A stretch of DNA of 64,000 bases from Paracyclopina nana (Eukaryota; Arthropoda; Copepoda; Cyclopoida; Cyclopettidae): positions 2,438,001-2,502,000 of the forward strand of contig JAGUCH010000006.1 in the NCBI GenBank assembly GCA_019096065.1, given 5' to 3'. A model generated the notes under the pieces. That model worked only from the letters and a program-made list of their open reading frames with translations, was not told the DNA's origin and made no database searches. The translations under genes and the position numbers were made by a program. Of the stretch, positions 49,204 to 59,910 are shown piece by piece (the first letter of the stretch is position 1; every line of letters starts with the position of its first letter).

Positions 49204-52165
49204 TTAGGTAAACATGGCATCGAGGGGAACTGCAATGATGACTCTTTTCCCATGGTCGATAACAGCTTTGCCGACAACATCCTGCTTATCAACGATAAGG
49301 CTTGCATCCTCCAATCCAAAGACTCTTTCAATTCCAGCGTAGCGCCAAACCAAGTGTGGGAAATCTCGCGTGTGAAAGGGCTTTGTCACATATCGCTTGC
49401 AGAAGAAAGAATCGCCAATACTGGACAGGACTTTGTAGAAATGCCGTTTGTTCGTGTAGATCAAGTTGTCAGTGGTTCTCTTGAAATCTTCATACGTGTA
49501 CCTGACAAGATTGTCGCAGTCGTGATTCTGTTTGATGCCTCTGAACAATCGGTTGATCACTTGCTTCGGGAAGCTTGGCGTTTGCGGCTTCATAAACTTC
49601 TTGACTAAACCAAGGTTGCCTTCAAATTGCAAGGCACTGAGTGGAGGCATGCGAGAGAAACCTCTGATTTCCAAAATGTGTGAAAATTCATGCACATTCC
49701 ATGTGCAATTTTCAACTCCAAAGGTTTTCTCGAATGCAACGTAGAATTTCTCCATCGTTTTATTCAGCCTGCACTTCTCAAATACTTCTTGAAAGAGTGC
49801 GTTGTCAAACAGCACAGCCCTGACAATGAAGCAGAATGTCAGCCAAACCTCATGATGTCCCGAGTAGCAAGACTTCGATTCGAACCCATCACCAAATGCA
49901 AAGAGGCCAATGACAACAATCGACAGGTACTCTTGCGTCTTGTATTGGGGCAAGGATGACTGCATTGAACACGTGTGACGATTGAATTCGCGTGGAATCT
50001 TCATTTCGATCCATCTCTTGTCAAATTCTGTCATGATCTCCAATTGGGCAGCCGAGAAGTTTTGCTGGTTCTTTCCAAGAGACAACATCAGTCGGATCAG
50101 TAGCTTAGAGCATCCTCCAAAGTTGTGCATGGGATCTAAGACAAACTGCGTCGCCATGTTGAATTCCGGAATGCAAAAGAGTGGAGAAACGCCCATCATT
50201 CCATGCAATTCATCTTCCGTCATGTTTTCAAAGCCACGCTCAGTAATTGCTTCAGAAGTTGAGCGCCACCAAAAGTTGGTGCGTCTTTCCTCATTCATGG
50301 AATCGCTTGGAAAAACAGTGCGACGGCCAATTCTTACTCCTTTAACATGACAGAACTCGCAAGAGTAAGCGCCATTAAATTGCTTTAAGCACTTCAATTT
50401 TGCGCGAACAGGCCCGTCACCGATCACCCTTCGAATGCCCAAGCCGCAAGCTAGAATATCATCTACGAAACCTCGCAAGATTTTGACTGGGGTCAATCCA
50501 CTTTGGCGGCGGTACACGTGCATTCCAATGACGTACACCATCTTGCAAGGAGGAATTCTGCAAGACATCACGTTGAGCTGGTCCACGCCAGATTTTGAAC
50601 AAGGCAAGCCATCAAAAAATACATCAAGTTTGCGTGATTGCTTGTAGTTGTTGCAGCCAACACAGTTTTCGTGCACATACATGGCGTGGTTCCAAACATC
50701 AGCAATGTCGACCTTAGCATATTCGGAAATCTTTGCCCACTTGTTACGCGGAAACTGGCCTTTTGGATAAACCTTGGACTCGATCTTGACTACTTCACCC
50801 GTTTCAAGGTTAAGAAACTCGTAGGCCATTTGAACTTCTGGATACTTTTGCTCAAATCTCTTCTTGCTTGACCTGAGTCCACGTAGTTGTCGATCAGGCA
50901 TGTAGGCTCTAAGCAATTCCCACATGTCATTTTCTTGGCCTGCAGTCATGCCTCGTTGTTGCGAGATAGTGGTGAACAACTCATAGAGACTCTTGTTCCT
51001 CTCAGACAAGGTTCCAAGCTTCGATTCCTTCCGCAAATACCTCATCACTGACGTTGCTGTGAGGCGATAGTTGGCACCAAATACTTCAACGAAGTCATCG
51101 CTAAAGTCATCGCCAAAGCCTTCACCTTTGTCAATGAGAAATTCATCCGCTACCGAGTCCGATTGACCAACATCAGGACTTGCTGCCGCCTCCAAGATGA
51201 GCTAAGTCGTCATTGATCTTCAGTGTCTCTTGCGAGAGAATGTCTTGCATGTTGCCAACGCATTCTTCTTCTTCTTCATTGGCAAAACATTGAGAATGGT
51301 CTTCATTGCTAACAAACTCATCGTCAACTTCATGAACCAAAGGCTCCTCGGGCAGATTTTCATTTGCAGCATTGGCACCCTCGTCCTCGGCTTCATCTTC
51401 AGAAATCAACCAGTCATTGATCCACTCATCGACATCATCAAATACAGTTTCGTTGTCGCTGCTCTCTGGGTGATCGTCATCCGTGATTTTCAACTTAGTC
51501 AAGTCAAAATCGATTAGTTGTTCGCCTCGGTACATAGCTCCTTCAGTCAATGGTACAATGGACTCGGTTGATATTGTCATCAAGTTGTGCCCAGACTCGT
51601 TCGAGCTATCAAAGGTGTTGACTGACACATTGCTGCTAAGCTCAACAGTTCCAGATGTAAGCGACAAAGATGGAGTCGGAGTTGGCAAAGGGGACGGCGT
51701 CCTAGCCATTTCCAGAGGTGACCTTGATCCATTGTTGCTCGAAACATTCGCTGAAGCTGTGCTCCTCTCGCTTTCATCTTGAGTGACAGAGGAGTCGTTT
51801 GACCCATTGTCCATGTCAGAATCAGAGTTAGACACGTCAGCTTCCAAGGCCTGGTCGACCACATTTTGGCAGGCTAGCAATTCTCCCTCAGTTTTGAACA
51901 AGTTCGTTATTGGATTGCCCTCGTCTTCGTCCCAATCACGATTCCTGTGGAAAGATGTAATGAATAATTACATAGACATGAGTTGGCGAGCAATGTAAAA
52001 AACTTACATGAATGGCTCGTTCCTCGTCAAGCGATCCAAACGAACAACATTTGCGTGCACATTGAAGCGGATGTCACTCAAACCTGTGCTCAAGGACGAT
52101 AAAACGCGTGATTGTCTTCGTCGAGAGCTTGAGCTCATCTTTGGCCGTTTTCTTACAGGCGCCAT
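49204..52165 (-). CDS. Tnp2/Transposase_21-like transposase
   Basis: Exons 52008-52165 and 51260-51944, then 49204-51201, give about 946 residues if a 58-bp intron (51202-51259, weak donor GTTGGC) is accepted. The N-terminal third is Ser/Asp/Glu-rich and disordered-looking, with a basic start (MAPVRKRPK). The catalytic part resembles plant Tnp2 / Pfam Transposase_21: FDGLPCSKSGVDQLNVMS (first Asp, DGLP..K motif), a Cys knuckle YSCEFCHVKG, FVLDPMHNFGG (Asp-x-x-His) and NVHEFSHILEIRG (NVH..H). SALQFEGNLGLVKKFMK follows. These enzymes cut and paste CACTA-type elements through a DDE nuclease. I infer domain identity from motif order, not from a search. It is divergent from the partner gene. The alternative to the intron is a +1 frameshift, programmed or a degenerating mutation. 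Confidence 0.8.
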
Positions 52166-52704
52166 TTCACGAGAAGGCGGTTCACGAGGCTAAATGCATA
52201 AGCAGTATTAAGTATTTGAAGGGAAAAATGAAATTAGCGCTTCAGAAACTTACTGGTGTACCGAACTCTTCTCGCGTAGTAAATCTTGCAGACCAAAAAA
52301 TGGTGAATTCAGTTTGTCGTCTTTCTTGCAAAAATTCAAACTTGCGAGAGTTGGCTAAAGTGTAACAGGAAGCGTCGAGCTGAGTATTTCCCGTTTAGCT
52401 TTGCATTTCAAACTTATTGCGTCTTACATAAAATTCACGTCAATCATGCAAGAATACGCGAGATCAAGGTAGTGACCAATCGCAAAACTGAGACAGCGAC
52501 GCTGCGACGCAGTGACTCAGCAGCTACTGAGACTTTCTGTTAACTCGGTGTATAGCCGCTTGGTTACGCGTGTTTTGTTGTCACAACAATTAAGTGACAA
52601 CTACAAGAATAACCGTTAGTTGAATTTTTCAACGTAGCTATTTTCCGCCAAATCACAAAGCGTCAAATTTTCGAATTGTTCAGCCGTGCCCGAAATTATT
52701 CAAA
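52166..52704. promoter_or_regulatory. Shared divergent promoter of the transposon genes
   Basis: 539 bp between the two start codons. It includes an acceptor-like TGCATTTAG before the transposase ATG (possible 5' UTR intron on minus). The word TCATGCAAGAAT near 52445 also occurs near 56507 inside the right end. Confidence 0.45.
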
Positions 52705-55700
52705 ATGACGACCGAGGGATCCGAGAAGAAGAAGAGGCCTGGCGTGTACGATAGGATTATTGTGGCGATCGTGGAGGATGAGCCAGTCTTTTCGGCGCTT
52801 CCCATGACGTTTATCACTCAAGATGGAAAGTCGATCGCCGACATTTTCTACCCGTTTGAAGTTCAAAAGCGTTTGAACAATTTGAACCGGAAGATCTCCC
52901 ACTCAATCCTTCTGGACAATCAGGACAAGACCATTTGCGTGTTTACACGCATAGAAAAGGGTAATATCTTTAAAGATGTATTACATTTTCTTAGTTAACG
53001 ACAGCATCAATTTCAGGAATGCCTCAGTACCGCGTCGACAAGGCCATCCGAGAGTTGAACGAGGACTTCGTCGCTAATTTGAAGGACAGCAGAAAGGCCA
53101 CTTATGACGAAATGGTTGAGAACTGGTATGAGAAGTTCATCGTTGACTACGACTACAGGAAGAAGAACCTGAAGACGAACAACTTTGAGATGGTGCCGTT
53201 TGAGCAAAAGTGGATGCGAGGTAAAGGCAAGAGTCAAGCCAACATTGACAGCATCATGACCGATGAAGCCTCCGCTAGCGATGCAGCTCCCGACAAAGGG
53301 CCATCTGTGGCGACGATGAAGAAGGCAAGGACTGCTTTGCCTAGTCAAGACTCCTCGACTGCTGCACACGACATGCCACTGAGAACTTCTCAAAGGATTC
53401 GTGGTAATGCACCTGTTTTGCCAACGCTTCGCCAAGAAAGCGTCGAGTCTGACAAGGAGCCTCCATCCTCCCAGGACTCTGTCGTAGAGCCGGCCAACAT
53501 TGGCTTCATTGACGATTCCTCTCAAGAAGAATTAGAGACGGAGGCAGTCCAAGCTGTTGAGGATATAACCTCTGCATTTGCCAGCCAATCCTCCAGTCAG
53601 CCTGTCCTGACATCGCCAGTCGCCAATGTCCCAATGACATTGCCAAGTCCACCAGTCTCTTTATTGTCCACTACTGCTAGTCAACCTGCGACAACTGCAC
53701 CAGTTGCTGTATCGAGCTATTTATCGTCGGTAGTCACTGCCGAAACTTTAAACGTTCTTGCGAGATCCACAGCTCCAGAGCTGTCTTCATCGTCGATGCA
53801 TGTGCCTGCTACCTCCGCCGCTCCAGTTACTCAAGCAGCGTTCGTTTCAACCTCAATTGGTACTTTGCCTCCAGTTGGTCTCGGTAGATCAAGCCCCAGC
53901 GCTTTCAGTGGCACTGTTGGCCAAGAAGTTCTTGGCTCATTGATGTTGGTGAGACGCCACATTGCTCTGCCTTAAATTAATGTCATCTAATGCAATAATG
54001 TTTCATAGGATGTAGCTACTCCTGCCACGACGCAGTTTGTGACGAAGGAATTCCTCGACCAAAAATTGACCGATCTCTTCTTGGCATTGCGAGAAGCAGC
54101 CAAGGCTGACATGAAAGAGATCAATGATGCTCGCGCAGGAGAGATGGCGGCTGTCTTAAAGAAAATTGACAACAAATTTGGCAAAGTTAACGTAAGTATT
54201 GCAATATTTATGAAGTTCTTAAGATTATTTGCCATAAACATTGCTTTTTATTGTAGGATGTGAAGAAAATTTGCGAGGACATTAACAGCCGAACCATCAA
54301 CCTGTCTAATAAGACTTATGCGCCGAGTCCACTGAAGACTTTTCGAGGCAACATGGAGCTGAAATCCAAAGGACGCTCAATCTTATTCAGACCGACACCA
54401 TTCAATCGAATGGGGAAAGAATGCGACGTATATTTCTCCTTCCCTTTTGTACAAGTAAGTTTGTTTGCAGGCAATGTCCAAATTTCTTGTGAGAAACATT
54501 TTGCATTCATCGTAGGAGCAATGCGCCGACCTCATTGGCCCATATCTCAACAAGATGCAATTAGTTGGGATGAATTCCATCCTTGCCAAGACTCTCCTCC
54601 ACACTCTCTTTACTCCGTTGGCTAGGTCTCACATGATCTATGGCAAGAACAAGAAGTAGGTTCTTCTTTTCCTCTTTTGATTTTTTGGTCATAAGCAAAT
54701 GTCACAATTTGCATATTTCATATTTTAGTTCCACGAAAATGCAGTATTTCTACAAACGCCCGATTCCGCCCGGTCTGTTCACAATGGTGGACAAGAATCT
54801 CATTTTGAAGATCCAAGATGCTTTGGCACTTGCTCCAGGAGCGGATCTTTCTCACGTGTCGGAGATGCGAGATCCATGCGCATCAGCGTTTAACATTGAT
54901 CGCACAGCATTCATCAATTGTGCGATCAAAAATACGGCGACTGTGCAGGAAGCTGCTGAGGCCTGCGTTGACATGGATTTTGAGTTCTACAATTGGAACA
55001 AGCACACGCTGCCGACTCATAAGAAGAGCAAGTTGTTGTCGCGTGAAAAACACCTGGAAGGCATCTTGTCCAGAGGTGAAATGATTGCCGCCACCAAGAG
55101 CACCGAGGTGAACCCTGGACCATTTCCTCCGAAAGATCGCATCTTTGATGAGATGAAGGGCAAGTGCGTTTATGAGACAGATGATTGCAAGGAGATCATA
55201 AAGCTTGTCTGTGCTAGCGCACACGTAATGGGCGTAGACTACAAAAATCTTCAAGTGGATTTCAACGAGAAAATTCCTGAGGTAAAGATCTTGTAAGATA
55301 AAGTTGTAACCAATTCATGCAACTTTCACACTTTCAGCTGCCTGCACTCTTTGCCGAGGTGATTGACGAAATTGAAGACATCAACGCTCTCGTACGCCTC
55401 TACTCAGCAGATGCTGCTGATTACCTGCCCGACGTTGTCATACCACAGGAACCTAAGAGGAAGCGAGCTACTCCTAGCAAGAGGCCAAGAGATGTCTTCC
55501 CTTTTCATGGCGTTGCAAAAAGGACTCGAAGGGAATTGCAAGAATCGTTCGAGAGAGAAATGGCTGACGAGGAAGTCGAGGTGCCACATGTCATCGAAGA
55601 TAGAGGCCAAAATGAGGAAGTGGCTGGACCATCAGGCCGTCAATTGGTAAGCATTAAAAGTTCAGGGGCACTTATTATCGACATGTAAACAATGGTGTAC

Positions 55701-55976
55701 TTATGTAGGAGGATCCAAATCTTATGTCTGACTATGAAGACGAAGATGACGAGTACATCCCTCGTCCTGGCCCCGGGCTCAGTGTGGTGCAAGGACAACG
55801 TGCAACCTCTTACGACCCCCCAGTGAGTCCTTCACACTCCTCTACATTTTTTTTGCAACCTTTATTCAAAACAATGTCCTTTTTAGGCTGAAGCCACGTT
55901 GGCCCCCAGGCTCCCGGATGGATTCATGACCGACTCCTCCTCAGGCAAGTCCGGATCTGCAACTCCCAAGAACTAG
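52705..55976 (+). CDS. Transposon-borne partner protein, 924 residues, unknown family
   Basis: Nine exons (52705-52960, 53017-53948, 54009-54191, 54257-54454, 54516-54655, 54729-55281, 55338-55646, 55709-55822, 55887-55976) join in phase with canonical splice sites. The gene is therefore intact and apparently under coding constraint. N-terminal globular part (1-160) contains GVYDRIIVAIVEDEPVFSAL and a basic stretch. Residues ~165-395 are Ser/Thr/Pro-rich linker. Residues 397-457 form a likely coiled coil (KEFLDQKLTDLFLALREA). Residues ~458-754 are a second globular region (RSILFRPTPFNRMGKECDVY; LAKTLLHTLFTPLARSHMIYG), faintly recalling DUF4806-type modules. An NLS-like KRKRATPSKRPRD follows near ~795, and the tail is acidic. 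A DNA-binding accessory protein, as TnpA is for En/Spm, is my inference. AATAAA follows at about 56205. Confidence 0.75.
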
Positions 55977-56133
55977 AAGAGAAAAAGCAAGAGTCAATTC
56001 GATTTCTTCAGTAACACATGAATTTTCTGGCTATTGCGATACATGATATTTTTTTGGCTCAATATAATATATGAATTATTATCTTGTTTAACATACATTA
56101 GCAATGCTTCGTGAACTAAGCATATGCAGGTTC

Positions 56134-56200
56134 GAGGCCTAGGTGTGAGGCCTAGGGACGGGCCCAAACGGGGCAGGCCCTGTACGGTGCAGGGTGTGTA
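56134..56200. repeat. GC-rich subterminal patch with tandem GAGGCCTAGG
   Basis: GAGGCCTAGG occurs at 56134-56143 and again at 56147-56156. Each copy overlaps the palindromes AGGCCT and CCTAGG. A GGGCCC and GCAGGCCC stretch follows. This GC-rich block stands out from its AT-rich surroundings and lies between the partner gene and the right end, where such elements carry transposase-binding repeats. Confidence 0.5.
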
Positions 56201-56547
56201 TCTCAATAAATGCATGAGTTATATCTTGTCAGTAAAAGACAAGAAAATATGAAACAATGTCGTATCGTTCATAACAAATCTATCTTGCGTAATGTAGCTC
56301 TATTTCTTGCATGCTACAACGACGAAGGCTTGCGCCCAGAAATGGCGCACTTACTGCATCTCGGTCCTTTCACTACCTTTATTGTGTGTTTATCATACGA
56401 GATTCACTAAAGCGTTAAAGGATGATTCTTACCGGCTAGGCTTACTTTACAGCCACTTTATTGGCACATAAGAGAGAGTAAAATTTAAGATACAGTCAAG
56501 AAATTCATGCAAGAATCTCGCCCCAATCTTAACGTCGGAAATTTTTT

Positions 56548-56565
56548 TTTGCGTAGTTGGGTAGC
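56548..56565 (-). repeat. Right terminal inverted repeat of the putative transposon
   Basis: Exact reverse complement of 48447-48464, preceded inwards by a nine-T run. Confidence 0.6.
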
Positions 56566-57182
56566 TATGCATGAATGGCTTTTCTTGTCAAAATATTATA
56601 ATTTGAGCTAACTTTTATTCTTCCTTGTGCTAGGCACATTTTCTGTACTTATAAATTAAATTAGATAAAATCGAGAGCATAACTTTTTGAAGGCTACATG
56701 AGGCAATTTTTTTTTAAATAGTGCTAAATAATGAACGCAATTTATTATTATTGTACCTCTATTTAATTTATATGAAGCTTAGTTTATTAACAGCTAGTAC
56801 CTCCTAGTACATTTCAATATCAGAGATAGCAAAGGTTTGGAGACAATTTTGTAACATTCTTGCGTTAAATTGGCATTTCTTCTTTGCAAGTTAAACCAAA
56901 TCATTTGCGCCTTGGAAATTCTTGCTTGATTAATGAATGCTATGGAGGTATCTCACACGTTCAATATTTTAGATTTTTACTCATAAAAGGTGATGCACAT
57001 CTAGTTTTTTTAAATAACAATAAGCGAGTTTTTATTCAGCTATAAATCACGTTGAATTGGCTGATTTCCATTCAAGTGCATCATAATATAATATTAAAGT
57101 AATGAGTAACGTCGTATGAAGTGGTATCTGAAGGAAGTCAATGTGTAATAGGGGTTGGTTCATGTGATGATTTTTAGTGTAT
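56566..57182. other. AT-rich intergenic DNA
   Basis: No gene or repeat recognised between the transposon end and the stop codon of the small secreted protein. Confidence 0.4.
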
Positions 57183-57778
57183 TCAACTGCATTGACATCC
57201 AGGCTTGCCATTTGGCGTGTCGCACGACAAATCGCATACTTTTCGTTGAGAAATGCTTCGGTCGGCCTTCTTAATGCAGTAGCCACAAATTTTGGTAAAT
57301 GGGCTCGCTCCCTGGAATACGAAGAAGAAAAATGGTTGTTAAACGCCTGCTTTCTCCTCTCTCTCTCTCTAGCTCAACATCATTAATTATGGTGTTACGC
57401 AGAAGATAGCCAAAGCTTCTTAGGTTTAATTAAAGTTTTGCGGCAAACTGGCTGCAAATCATGTGTTGGTAGATGGCGCTTCTTCCATCAAAACAAATGA
57501 TGACGCCATCTAGCGGCATAAAAAGTAAACAAAAAGCAAACGTTTATACTTACGCTTTTGCACACTTTTTGCCGGGTTCCTGGGGTGGCCCTTGGTACTT
57601 CGGGGCAAGTGAGCCCATCATAGACAAAAGCTCTGAACTTTTCGCCTTGTCCACAAGTGGGCTTGTTGACGCATTTACGAGCGCTGAATCTTTGAAGGAT
57701 GTTTTCAGTGGTTTGGCCCTGGATACCCACGATGGCAACCAGTACAATGAGGAGAGCGACGCAAGTGAAATGCTTCAT
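57183..57778 (-). CDS. Small secreted 10-cysteine protein, two exons
   Basis: Exon 1 (57554-57778, donor GTAAGT) and exon 2 (57183-57311, acceptor TATTCCAG) join in phase 0 to 117 residues. Residues 1-21 form a clear signal peptide (MKHFTCVALLIVLVAIVGIQG). The mature chain (~96 aa) has ten cysteines. Exon 1 contributes four, around the motif CGQGEKFRAFVYDGLTCPE. Exon 2 adds six, ending in VCDLSC...GCQCS at the very C-terminus. An even cysteine count and compact size fit a disulphide-stabilised extracellular protein; function is unknown. The exon 1 module is shared with the gene at 59.9-60.8 kb. I did not identify a named cysteine-rich family and do not assign an antimicrobial or toxin role. 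Confidence 0.8.
57471..57516. promoter_or_regulatory. Opposed pair of CTCF-like motifs in an intron
   Basis: AGATGGCGCT (57471-57480) faces GACGCCATCTAGCGG (57502-57516) in the intron of the small secreted gene. The second resembles the CTCF core (GCGCCMTCTRSTGG as I remember it). Related words occur at about 8388 and 26904. Confidence 0.35.
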
Positions 57779-59910
57779 TTTGATATTGGCAAGTGATAAC
57801 TTTGCGTAGAAGCGTGGACTCGGGCGAGAATGCTTGAAAGGAGTGCTGCTTCTATTGGTAGCAAGCTACGAACACGGACAGACTACAGAGAACCGAGAAA
57901 GAAGGAGGAAAGAAAGAAGCGCGCCGCGCTGACTTACATCAACGCCGCATCAACTATGTTCTACTGGTTGCTTGCAGCATAAAAACAATTTGCGCCCGAT
58001 TGAATGCGCGCTGTAAAATAAGCCTGTATCAAAATAAAGCTTACTACTAATCACTTGCCATGGGGGCAGGTTAAATAGAGGCCAGCTTGAAACTTATAGT
58101 TACTATGAGAGACTATTGTTGTTGCCAATAAATGCTCTTTTGCTAAGTCTCGTTGAATCTATGCCCGGTAGGACTTTTGAAGGAAAAAAAACCCGCGAGG
58201 ACTTTGTTAAGAATGTTGAGAAACGACTAAATGTAGCAATGGAAATTCCACACTAGCTCCTTTGAATATTGCGAATTCGCGTGATGTGCGATCTGTTAGT
58301 GCTGCTCCATTAATTATCCTCTTCGATATGCCTCATATACCGATTGAGTCATCAAAACCGGGTAAGCGCTATGGCCAATTCGGCCGGTTTATTTAGTGCA
58401 GCAGTGCAGCCAGCGCATTGCGTTTCTCATGACTCAATCGGTATTAACATTGCCTTTTGCAAATATGTTCCATTCACCGCAGATAGCACAGATTTCATCT
58501 GGAAATAAAGCCATTTTTAAAGCTGCAATGAGCAACGCGGAAAATGAGCAAAGTTTTCGGTAACACGGTGAGCTTTCGATGCAATTGGTGCGCCCCGCGT
58601 TGTTCAGCTGATCGCTCGAGCCGAGTCGACACCAACAGAGCTGGCGATGTGCAGTAACCAGAATTGTCCGGATTTCGGCTATATAGCTACAACGCTGTTA
58701 CTCTTGCGAGTAGCCAGCAATGGCAGCCAAAGAGGAGAATCGTCGCCATGACTCGCAATAAGGGTTGCAGCAGTATCCATCTCTCTTTTGCAGCAGCATG
58801 ATATGAATGTCCATGTATTTCAGCATTAATTATGCACAATCGCATTCCACTCCGTCTGGTCCGCAAGATAGCAAGCAATCAGCCAAATGACTCACTGTGG
58901 ACTTTCGTACGCAAAATCCGCATGCTACATAAGTGCCAGGTTCAGCGGTTACGCCAACTTCTTCACTTGAACTTCCACTGCTTCCACTCGCCTAAATTAG
59001 CATATAATATCAAGTTTGTGCAGCTAAAAGTTGCGCCCAAGCCTGAATTAATACTTTTAACGAGTGCTGCGCAAAAAGATGCCTTCAGTGCGCGTGTCAA
59101 GGACGCATGATCCGGATAATATGACATATTTAAGCTTCTGCTTTTTTGCACATCTTTGTCACTTGTTTTTAGCTTTGCTTTTATAGACAAAAGTATCATA
59201 ACAATGATACGCCATCAAGTGACATTACTGGAGAAATACTTGGGATTTCAGGGTTCACGGTTTACACAACCGTACTACTTTTTTGAGGCTGAATTTAAAA
59301 AGAAGAATCAAAATAATCTCCAGACTTCTCAATTGGAGTGCCAAAAAACTGGCTCCATTGATCTTAATGATTTCTAACAGTTTAGAAAACTTGTAGCCAA
59401 CACGAAACTAAAAAAATTGCTAATGCACACAAAAATTGCCCTAAGATCGGTCCTTTTTTTTATCCTTTTCTTGTTAGACGATGTAAAAGATCCAAAATTC
59501 ACTGCACGCTCACATCAAGGGATCTTGTAGCACTGAATTTTGAATCGACTACTCCCTAATCCCAAATGTTTCAACTTTCCCTCCGCTAGGCGTGCTACTT
59601 GCGTTTGTTATTGTTATGTTACTGTTGTGAATCAAACGAATGAAGGACGTTGAACATCTTGCTTCTCATCCTGCTTGCCAGATGCGAATTGAAATGGAAC
59701 AGACTTTTTTGCAATTAACTTATTGCATAGAGAGAAAAAAGGATGACATTATACTATAGCTTTAGCTATAGAGCTCGCAATTTTCTAAATTAGTGCGCGT
59801 TTAGTTAGATACGTCCTCATACGCAGACAATCAATGTAAATATCAAAGTTGACTAGATTTGATGAAAAAGCTGGAAGAGGATTACAGCTAGGTACAAGGC
59901 GCTACGTCAA
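57779..59910. other. Upstream region of the first secreted gene / downstream of the second
   Basis: Contains the inverted AP-1-like pair at 58338-58443 and several short ORFs (for example 58832-59110) without support. A third exon of the second secreted gene would be expected in this interval but was not found. Confidence 0.4.
58338..58443. promoter_or_regulatory. Inverted repeat carrying TGAGTCA (AP-1-like) sites
   Basis: TACCGATTGAGTCATCA (58338-58354) matches the reverse complement of 58427-58443 at 16 of 17 positions (15 contiguous). Each arm holds TGAGTCA, the AP-1/bZIP core. The arms are separated by 72 bp, about 0.55 kb upstream of the minus-strand secreted gene. Confidence 0.5.

Larger units (their letters stand above)
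48447..56565. mobile_element. Putative 8.1-kb two-gene DNA transposon with divergent genes
   Basis: An 18-nt sequence (GCTACCCAACTACGCAAA) at 48447-48464 recurs exactly in inverted orientation at 56548-56565. The ends bracket a Tnp2-like transposase gene (minus) and a second gene (plus) that diverge from a shared 0.54-kb spacer, the typical logic of CACTA/En-Spm-type elements. The ends do not begin with CACTA and no convincing target duplication flanks them, so superfamily and exact borders are provisional. Both genes appear open apart from one junction in the transposase. Confidence 0.6.

Noticed and set aside
54883-55254. Minus-strand 123-codon ORF within the transposon partner gene
   Set aside because: Antisense to exon 6, whose frame is fixed by both neighbouring junctions.
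56128-56145. GGTTCGAGGCC resembling a tRNA B box
   Set aside because: No A box or cloverleaf can be folded around it. Better explained as part of the GC-rich subterminal patch.
58832-59377. Overlapping short ORFs on both strands
   Set aside because: No signal peptide, family motif or splice sites. Checked as a possible cysteine-rich exon of the secreted gene and did not fit.
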